From positions 1 through 47,645 of the forward strand of contig JAKAQR010000020.1 in the NCBI GenBank assembly GCA_021819725.1: a stretch of DNA of 47,645 nt, in the 5' to 3' direction. The notes under the pieces were generated by a model that was not told where the DNA came from, ran no database searches, and worked only from the letters and a program-made list of their open reading frames with translations. The position numbers and the translations under genes are program-made. This document shows positions 41,830-47,645 of this stretch, in pieces. This DNA comes from Actinomycetes bacterium. GTDB taxonomy: Bacteria; Actinomycetota; Acidimicrobiia; Acidimicrobiales; Acidimicrobiaceae. Each line of letters opens with the position of its first letter. Position 1 is the stretch's first letter.

Positions 41830-42662
41830 TTAAGTCTCTGCTGGTATCTCTTCATAACCCTGGTACTTGTCAAGGCGATCTCGACGTCGTAGTTTTGGCA
41901 ACTGGGTGACGACAGCACTGGCCTTGTCCTCCAAGAAGGTCTCGATCTTTCGAACGTTTGCCGCTACGACAATCAAGGTCGTGAACAGGAATTGGGTGGC
42001 AAACCCTGCTGCGCGCCTCCTGCCCCCGTCATGGAGAGCCCCATGATTGGCATCCTTGAGATAGGCATTGGTGCTCTCGATGGTGTTACGCGCAGAGGCG
42101 TAACGCTTCTTCCATTCGGGACTTTCAAAGAGCAGTGCTTGGGCAAACTTGGCACCTGCGTCTCCCTCGAACGTCGTGGTCTTCTTATTGATACAGACTT
42201 CGTCTGGGTGAGTAGGTGGGTTCGAGATGTGGGCAAGGCCAGCGGTCTTCTTGCGAACCGATTTCTTGAGTGGACACACCACCGTCGCTGAAACCCCGGC
42301 CGCTGGGCACATCATCGGCACACTACCATCGGCTTGTGGTTTGGCTGCAGGGCGAAAGCGATAGGCCCTACGCGACTCAATCCTGGCCCGATAGGTCTCC
42401 TCATCAATGGTCCCTGCTCGAAAGTTCTTGGTGGCATCGATGAGTTCTTGTGGCATCGCGGGACAGAACCAAGTGCCTTCGACCCAGATGGCGCCCTTAT
42501 TACTGATGTCCATGCCTGTTCACCACCAGCCATCCATTTCTGCCGTCGCTCCCCGGACTCAAGCTCCCAGATCAAATGGTGACGGATATGATCAGCGAGG
42601 ATCTCAAGCGATCTATCACCCGAGTTCATCTCACTTAAGCTCATCGACCCAATCGGGGACAC
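41830..42662 (-). pseudogene. Decayed transposase (DDE-type C-terminal region)
   Basis: The frame from 42513 to 41830 (227 aa) ends with FAQALLFESPEWKKRYASARNTIESTNAYLKDANHG and AGFATQFLFTTLIVVAANVRKIETFL. That is a common transposase C-terminal pattern (E in an R..IE..N..LK motif, then a hydrophobic helix). Upstream, HLIWELESGERRQKWMAGGEQA continues in another frame to 42662, so there is a frameshift near 42500, and the N-terminal catalytic part is missing. It is the presumed mobility gene of the 41630-46675 element. Inactive as it stands. Confidence 0.6.
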
Positions 42663-43106
42663 AATCTAGTCCTCCCCATAGGCGAACACAGATCCTCTCG
42701 GCCTTCTCGTTCTCAATGGGCGAGGATACTGGCTTACCAAAAGCTGATACCAAGTGAGGGCGACACGGTTAGCCAATATCTCTTTGACGTAGTGGCCCCT
42801 CCTCCATCACCACACCCGCCTCAATCAGATCAGCGCTTCCAAAGAGTACCTTGGGTGCTCAGCAATGTCGGAATCGTCGATCACGAGCCCACAGTCTAGA
42901 ACCATCACCTCGGGCCAATCATTTGCTCACCCGAATACCACTTCCTGTCTTTAACTGGCACTCCCACAATCACTCTGGCAAACCCCTTGTTAGATGATAC
43001 TCTTTCGGGAATATCTCACAATCCCGTACAATCGTCGCCACGATCTGTTAGGTTTGCAATTGCACCAGACGATAACTCTGGTAGCGATAATTACCATAAG
43101 GGGGTA
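42663..43106. other. Non-coding stretch, possible 5' remnants of the transposase
   Basis: Short frames only. Some may derive from the missing N-terminal part of the transposase, but none gives a family match that I can see. The promoter of the following secreted-protein gene must lie at its right edge. Confidence 0.4.
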
Positions 43107-43706
43107 ATGATGAAAGTAAGGAACATGGTTCGGGGTGGGGCTATTGTAGCTGCCAGTCTTGGACTCGCTAGTTTAGGAACCGGGATGGGGTTGACAAATT
43201 CGTCTTCCACCCTCTCAACAAGCCCTATAGTCGCCTCTTCTCCCATGACGATCGTTGGCTTTGATGCTGCCGTTGCTAAAGAGCATGGCTTTCGGATTGT
43301 CACGATGCCGGACGGACACCAAGCAGCAGTTGCAGACACTGTTGTAGGCAACGCACAAGTAAGCCCTGATGGAGAAGTCGGTGGTGATTGCGGCATTTCC
43401 TATGTCACCATTGCCTCTGGTGCCCCAGGATCTTTCAGTTTGCTCACGGGGTTTCATCTCGATACAGCAGCAACTGACTATGAGTGGCATGTACAGGTCG
43501 ACGAGACTGATCTCAACTATGAGCATGACTTCTCGTGGGGAGGTCCCCTAGCCTTTAGAACGCGTTGGTATGGTCGCGACAGTGCGGTCAATGTCCCAAG
43601 CGGTGATTATTTGGCAGTAGTTTCTGATACGTCGAGTCTCGCTATCCTATGGGATGGTGGGGTGTGCTACTCGGGTGGACCGGAGTCGTCAACTCAGGTT
43701 GGTTGA
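43107..43706 (+). CDS. Secreted protein of unknown function
   Basis: The protein has 199 aa from ATG 43107, chosen because AAGGGGG lies just before it. The basic-hydrophobic start (MMKVRNMVRGGAIVAASLGLASLG) is a signal peptide. The mature part contains two Cys (GGDCGISYVTIAS and GGVCYSGG) that could form a disulfide, and a beta-rich sequence (YEWHVQVDETDLNYEHDFSWGG). I do not recognise the family. It is cargo of the transposon. Confidence 0.6.
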   Translation: MMKVRNMVRGGAIVAASLGLASLGTGMGLTNSSSTLSTSPIVASSPMTIVGFDAAVAKEHGFRIVTMPDGHQAAVADTVVGNAQVSPDGEVGGDCGISYVTIASGAPGSFSLLTGFHLDTAATDYEWHVQVDETDLNYEHDFSWGGPLAFRTRWYGRDSAVNVPSGDYLAVVSDTSSLAILWDGGVCYSGGPESSTQVG

Positions 43707-43804
43707 ACGTCATTGCAAATCAAATTTGTGTTTGTCGATGACAGCAAACCAGCACTACACGGTGGCAGAGACAACGTGTCTCGTTTTTGCAAGGAGGTAG
43801 GTCC

Positions 43805-44419
43805 ATGAATTACGCCGGTAAGGTACCGGAATTTCACCATGAGAGGAATATTCGCCGGATAGCCGCGATGATGTTGGATACCGGTCTGCCAATATTCGGA
43901 CTTGCTTTTGATGATGACTTGCCAAGAGTATTGGGTGGGCGTCCCCACAAGCGTACGGTTCGCAATGGACAGGTGGAGATTGATGCAGTCGGAGTAAAAG
44001 TTAGGTTTGGGTATCCAAATGACCAAAACAAGCCCCTTCTCGCTGTAACCACTTGGAGAGGATGGACGCTGCAGACGAATCCCCTCTCGCAGCAGTTCTC
44101 TGATATGCTCTACGGTGAGCTTGAATCACAAGAGCAGGCGAGTTCTGACGAAGAGCACCTTGAGGTTGCCCGACAAGCTGATAACCTCCTGACCCAGGCG
44201 CACAACTCTTCAGTATCGATTGTCGTCGATGGCAGGGCTAGGACCTTTCAGACCTTGGATGCTCAAGCCTACGTCATTGCTCAGTACGACTGTGACGAGT
44301 ATTCAGTACTCATGAAGGGACGCAATTGGACCTCATTGGAAGGGTTGGAGCTCGTAAGAATCTCGGACTTAGAGCCCTTCATTATGGGATACTTCAACTT
44401 GTTCATGAGTACCGATTGA
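43805..44419 (+). CDS. Unknown cytoplasmic protein
   Basis: The protein has 204 aa from ATG 43805, with AAGGAGG 8 nt before it. It has no signal peptide or membrane segment. Features include MNYAGKVPEFHHERNIRRIAAMM, an HKRTVRNGQVEIDAVGVKVRFGYP strand region and an acidic Gln-rich middle (ELESQEQASSDEEHLEVARQADNLL). No family is recognised. The strong ribosome site and good reading frame argue for a real gene. Confidence 0.6.
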   Translation: MNYAGKVPEFHHERNIRRIAAMMLDTGLPIFGLAFDDDLPRVLGGRPHKRTVRNGQVEIDAVGVKVRFGYPNDQNKPLLAVTTWRGWTLQTNPLSQQFSDMLYGELESQEQASSDEEHLEVARQADNLLTQAHNSSVSIVVDGRARTFQTLDAQAYVIAQYDCDEYSVLMKGRNWTSLEGLELVRISDLEPFIMGYFNLFMSTD

Positions 44420-44836
44420 GCATGCGAGAAGACCCAGTCTACACAATACCATGCGTTTGGAATGCCAACCGTAGCTTAATCATTGCATGTCGGATGTTTT
44501 TTCATCTGCTCTGAATGCTGCAAGGCACGGAAGAGTAGCCTCCCCAGTGATCGGCACCTTAAGTTTGTTCTCTGGTGGCGTTGCGAACTTGATTGAGTTT
44601 GCGAATGAAAGCCGTGGGGGCGATCCATTCTATGTCGGTGTGCAGTATTTGGTAAAGCCGATCAATGGCTGCTAACCTACTCAGGAACAGTCGCGACATA
44701 GGGTCTTCCATCTGCGTAGCTTAGTTCGCTTACCAGCGGTTGATAGGCTCCAGGATAGGCTCTAGATTCTCAGGGCACTTCGAGGCTTGCTTTGTAAACG
44801 TACTGAAAACTAATGCCGTTGTCGAGATGAAACGCC
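44420..44836. other. Gap without clear gene
   Basis: A 62-residue frame at 44487-44675 begins MSDVFSSALNAARHGRVASPVIG and could be a gene fragment, but has no ribosome site. Nothing else was seen. Confidence 0.4.
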
Positions 44837-45708
44837 GTGAAGCTGGAGGGAATGTCGTTGGGAACACCACAATACGAAAAGGCTGATTGGATTCAACTCG
44901 AGACTAGTAACGCACCTTCGCATCGGGCAAACGCGTCCATCGCCTATGACGAAGTGCGAGCGAACGTCGTCCTCTTTGGTGGATTCAATGCTCCTCAAGG
45001 TAGTTATAGTGACACTTGGATATTTGACGGATGCAACTGGGCCGAAGTTGATCCGACAAGGCGACCCTCAGCACGAGCGGCCAGTAACTTGTGCTGGTGC
45101 TCGTCACGGGAGTCAGGTTTTCGCCGGTAGGTGGCGATAATCCGATCACTGGTGAGCGAGTGTGGTCACAACAGAACCTGAGCGACACCTGGATGTTTGG
45201 CGGGGAGAACTGGCAGGAATTAAGGCAATCTCGGTATCCTAGCTATGCTCACCAGGCAAGCGCGGCGCAGCTTCGATCTGGTCAAGTGGTCACCTTTGGC
45301 GGCATCATAGCCGGTCCAAAGACCATAATAGGAGTCTTCTTCCCGCGAGAACAGAGGGATTCTCCACTTGTCGACGACACCTGGATCTTTGACGGGGAGA
45401 ACTGGCAGGAACTCGACCTGAAAACTCGACCTGCTCATCGCCAATTTGGGGTGATGGCGTCTCATCCAGACGAACAAGGTGTTCTGCTCTTTGGTGGTTA
45501 TGGCGGCGAAGGGAACCCCCGTCTCCTCGACGACACCTGGATCTTTGACGGGGAGAACTGGAGAGAGCTTCATCCTCTCATGTCACCTACACCGAGGCAA
45601 GAGGCCTGCATGACCTATGATGCAATGAACGGTCAGGTTGTCCTGTTTGGAGGTAGGGGCGACAACGGATACCTCGACGACACCTGGATTCTGGCTCTAG
45701 GTGAATAA
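44837..45708 (+). pseudogene. Kelch-repeat (galactose-oxidase-like propeller) gene with frameshifts
   Basis: Two frames (44837-45130 and 45091-45708) together encode about four Kelch-like units: VVLFGGFNAPQGSYSDTWIFDGCNW, LSDTWMFGGENWQEL, VDDTWIFDGENWQEL and LLFGGYGG...LDDTWIFDGENWREL. The last unit ends VVLFGGRGDNGYLDDTWIL. The unit crossing 45090-45130 is broken by at least one indel. There is no signal peptide at GTG 44837, so the 5' end may also be lost. Two units share a 33-bp identical stretch, pointing to recent internal duplication. Confidence 0.7.
45373..45563 (+). repeat. Near-identical DNA copies inside the Kelch gene
   Basis: The stretch TCGACGACACCTGGATCTTT and the 13 bases after it occur near 45371-45403 and again near 45528-45560, about 157 bp apart. 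Exact identity over ~33 bp is well above the rest of the repeat, so a recent duplication or gene conversion is likely. Confidence 0.6.
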
Positions 45709-46659
45709 ATCTGCTAAGGGCCGGAAGAGCTGCGAGCTGAAAGGTCGCCGGCTGAACCTGATTCTCCAAATCCAACCCATGACGACGAAGAGTTGCGGAT
45801 GTCGTAGCCACACCGAGTGAACAACGGGGTTAGCCAATGAGTGGAGTCGGACGGATCCATCGTCTGGGCATGCAGAACTTCTTCAGCCGATATGTTATCT
45901 GAAACCAATGCCCCTAGATGCTTCGCTGTGTGTTACTTGAGTCGACTGGTAATCTGCGAGCTGCCCATTAGGCATCCGGAAGACTCTCCACGGCCTCGAG
46001 TTCGCCTGCAGTTAGTCGACTTCGCTCATCGGAGGGCCACTCTGAGACAGAAAAGTACTGAGGTGTTGTGGACCGCTTAAACTACTGCGCCGTTAATCCA
46101 GCCCTGGATCTCTTCAGTAAACGGTGGTTTCGATTTCCAAACTCGACACCATGCTGGCGAGCAATAGACAAGCTCTTTGCAGTTTGAAAGTGTCGATCTC
46201 ACTTGTCTTGGCAAATATTGCTGCTGCAACATCGTCTACGTTTGCCATGTGGTTCTTTTCCCAGTGCTGTTGGAGGAACCTACCCACACAAAATACCGCG
46301 GTTGTGCTTAAGAATTCCGTGAGCCTTCGGTCTGGCTATCTCTGCTGAAGTATCTCACGAGGGCTAGAGTCGCCTTTCTCTGCTATAGCGATGAGCATGC
46401 ATATCTATGCACTCGACGCGTATTCAAGCTGGACACTTTCCCCTAGGTGGGAGGCGGTGGCGCATCTACCGGCATCGCTCAGGAGAGAACTGTTTACCCT
46501 GACGCAGTGCAAATTTGAGCAGAGTCTATGTTCCCCCTTTCATCTACGATGACAACCCCCAGCTCAAATCGCCTCTAGGGCCGTACTTAAAAGAGGATAG
46601 TCGCATAGTTAACAGAGGATAGCTACCTTGAAGAGAGGGACATTCGCCCAGCTCAGATG
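45709..46659. other. Long stretch without recognisable gene inside the transposon
   Basis: About 950 bp with only short frames on both strands, no ribosome sites and no family motifs. It may be decayed cargo or the remnant of a second transposase. No tRNA or obvious RNA gene was seen. Confidence 0.45.
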
Positions 46660-46760
46660 AGTTTCACAAACGGCCCACCAGGTCAGGGCATGTTTCCCGA
46701 AGCTAACAAGGCTCCTAGCCACTGAAACACCCAACAAATGTTTCGAAGTTGAAGGATTTG

Positions 46761-47100
46761 ATGGCAGGAAGCTTGCGCCTTGTGGTCCAGCCAGACACCT
46801 GGGAGCTCCGAGTTTTCATCGGACGAGACAGCCTCGGGAGGGTCAAGCATCGCAACGTTCGTTTCCGTGGCACAAGGCGACAGGCTGAGCGTGAACTTGT
46901 ACGGCTTGTGATTGAGCAAGAACGTAAGCCAGTAGCGCTCATCGAGTCGGAGCTTACTTGGAACACCTCAACCACCATTAACGACGCGATCGCGACATGT
47001 CGCTAGTACGGCTGGGGTGACTTTAGCCCAACCAAGGTTCGACACTGCCAAGAGCTCTGGGATCGACACAATCCGCTCGACATCTCTGATTGTGGGCTGG
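46761..47100 (+). pseudogene. Integrase N-terminal stub 4
   Basis: ATG 46761 follows AAGGA. MAGSLRLVVQPDTWELRVFIGRDSLG, VRFRGTRRQAERELVRLVIEQERKPVALIES and NTSTTINDAIATCR end in a TAG at 47005-47007. Beyond the stop the same frame still reads YGWGDFSPTKVRHCQELWD, the start of the SAM-like core-binding domain, and then fades. So the original gene continued and is now broken. The catalytic domain is absent. Confidence 0.8.
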
Positions 47101-47209
47101 GTTTCTTCAGAAAAGGTAATGCTAGTTTTGAGGACAGCTCCCGTTGGGGTAAGTGTCGCACGGTGGAAGTGAAGCAGGTGCAGTGGTACGTAGGGAATGT
47201 CCCTAGCCA

Positions 47210-47452
47210 GTGAAATGGGGAATCGAAATCGATACCGGCGGACGCATCACTATAGAACCCGGGAAGCGGAGCAGAAAGCCCTGCGTCCGCGGACTACGTA
47301 TTACAGTCCATGATGTTCTGGCAATGTTGGCTTCAGGTATGGCACAAGGGGAGATCCTCGAAGACTATCCGGAACTGGAGCAAGGAGACATTCTTGCGTG
47401 CCTGGCGTATGCTGCTGAACGGGAACATCGCAGCGTGAGTGTCACTGCTTGA
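47210..47452 (+). CDS. DUF433 antitoxin (second copy)
   Basis: The 80-aa protein starts at GTG 47210. GGRITIEPGKRSRKPCVRGLRITVHDVLAMLASGMAQGEILEDYPELEQGDILACLAYAA is a complete DUF433 domain, clearly related to, but diverged from, the protein at 37703-37954. Its stop overlaps the start of the toxin gene (TTGA). It belongs to island 4. Confidence 0.88.
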   Translation: MKWGIEIDTGGRITIEPGKRSRKPCVRGLRITVHDVLAMLASGMAQGEILEDYPELEQGDILACLAYAAEREHRSVSVTA

Positions 47453-47645
47453 AGCTTCTTCTAGATGAAAATCTATCGCGTCGGATGCTCGAAATCCTGG
47501 AGCCCTGTTTTCCGGAAAGTTCTCACGTTAGCCTCGTCGGACTCGAAGGTGCAAAGGACAGTGAGATTTGGTCGTTCGCTGGTGAAAGTAATTTTGTCAT
47601 AGTAACTAGAGATAGTGACTTTAGCGAACTTGCCGCATTGCATGG
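47449..47645 (+). CDS. DUF5615 PIN-like toxin, cut by the window edge
   Basis: TTG 47449 opens KLLLDENLSRRMLEILEP, then LVGLEGAKDSEIWSFAGE and FVIVTRDSDFSELA. This is the DUF5615 N-terminal two thirds, with the acidic residues of the PIN-like site (D in LLLDENL, D..E.W, T.DSDF). The C-terminus is outside the window. It pairs with the DUF433 gene, as at 37371-37954. Confidence 0.88.
   Translation, partial: MKLLLDENLSRRMLEILEPCFPESSHVSLVGLEGAKDSEIWSFAGESNFVIVTRDSDFSELAALH

Larger units (their letters stand above)
41630..46675. mobile_element. 5-kb transposon-like insertion in the att copy
   Basis: The left end GGCCGTTTGTGAAACT (41630-41645) is matched by its exact reverse complement at 46660-46675. 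CACCAGG flanks both sides (41623-41629 and 46676-46682) as a 7-bp target duplication. With one more matching base the repeat is 17 bp and the duplication 5 bp. A decayed transposase lies inside the left end on the minus strand. The family is not assigned. The element carries unrelated cargo genes, so it is a transposon or a collapsed composite. Confidence 0.8.
41628..47645. mobile_element. Island 4 of the array, runs off the window, split by a transposon
   Basis: Everything after att copy C. Removing the transposon 41630-46675 and one CACCAGG rejoins att C to the leader at 46683, which has the same spacing to ACCCAACA and the integrase start as the other islands. It holds stub 4 and a DUF433/DUF5615 module; its right att lies beyond the window. 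Confidence 0.75.

Noticed and set aside
46124..46348. 74-residue frame near the right end of the transposon
   Set aside because: Hydrophobic in part, but no ribosome site, Cys/Ser-rich composition unlike neighbours, and no family match; not supported as a gene.

Overview
The window reads as chromosomal DNA of a moderately high-GC actinobacterium. The gene set (menaquinone synthesis, alpha-methylacyl-CoA racemase, membrane-anchored Mur ligase, MpaB-type oxygenase) and frequent GTG/TTG starts fit the acidophilic iron-oxidising Acidimicrobiia (Ferrimicrobium/Acidithrix-like). That placement is an inference from gene content, not a database result.

Bases 1-890 hold a scar: the 3' end of an IS3-family transposase abuts a truncated ABC-transporter lipoprotein gene. 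Bases 1577-7642 are housekeeping: menH and menD (divergent), tyrS, a HIT hydrolase, a flavin-reductase-like protein and RNase D. Bases 8200-18364 form a long, tightly packed plus-strand run. It contains small proteins, an alpha/beta hydrolase, a membrane-anchored Mur ligase, a D-Ala-D-Ala-ligase-like ATP-grasp enzyme, a PH/SHOCT membrane protein, a methyltransferase, a second hydrolase, an alpha-methylacyl-CoA racemase, an orphan VirD4/TraG-type ATPase and a K+ channel. Bases 18361-33689 hold a methyltransferase, a DMFase-beta-like secreted protein, DedA, a PuuD-type amidohydrolase behind a repeat-rich promoter, a DEAD-box helicase with a hairpin-rich leader, phosphatases, an EXXE-motif (FTR1-like) membrane protein, a BrkB-type protein, a penicillin-acylase-family enzyme, an MpaB oxygenase, a Cof-type HAD, a b-type membrane protein and an inositol-phosphatase-family protein.

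The accessory part starts at tRNA-Val(UAC) at 33706-33782. The last 50 nt of that tRNA recur three more times in direct orientation (36966-37015, 38287-38336, 41578-41627). Each att copy is followed by the same leader and an integrase N-terminal stub. Each of the three downstream copies is preceded by a conserved ~140-bp right end. This is a tandem array of at least four small tRNA-targeted islands (3.2 kb, 1.3 kb, 3.3 kb, and a fourth that runs off the window). Putative integrase arm motifs (ACCCAACA) lie at the same distance from every core: 49 nt right of the tRNA end in four of four, 130 nt left of the core in three of three. Every integrase lacks its catalytic domain. Islands 2, 3 and 4 carry toxin-antitoxin modules (DUF433/DUF5615 twice, RHH/MazF-like, Phd/RelE), and island 1 carries secreted beta-propeller and DUF1906 proteins.

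A 5,046-bp transposon-like segment (41630-46675) has 16-bp terminal inverted repeats and a 7-bp target duplication. It has landed exactly in the third island boundary, separating that att copy from its integrase stub. It carries a decayed transposase, a secreted protein, an unknown protein and a broken Kelch-repeat gene. The tandem array is the strongest candidate here for something not previously described: small, integrase-defective, TA-bearing islands that share one recombination-site architecture and could be moved only in trans.
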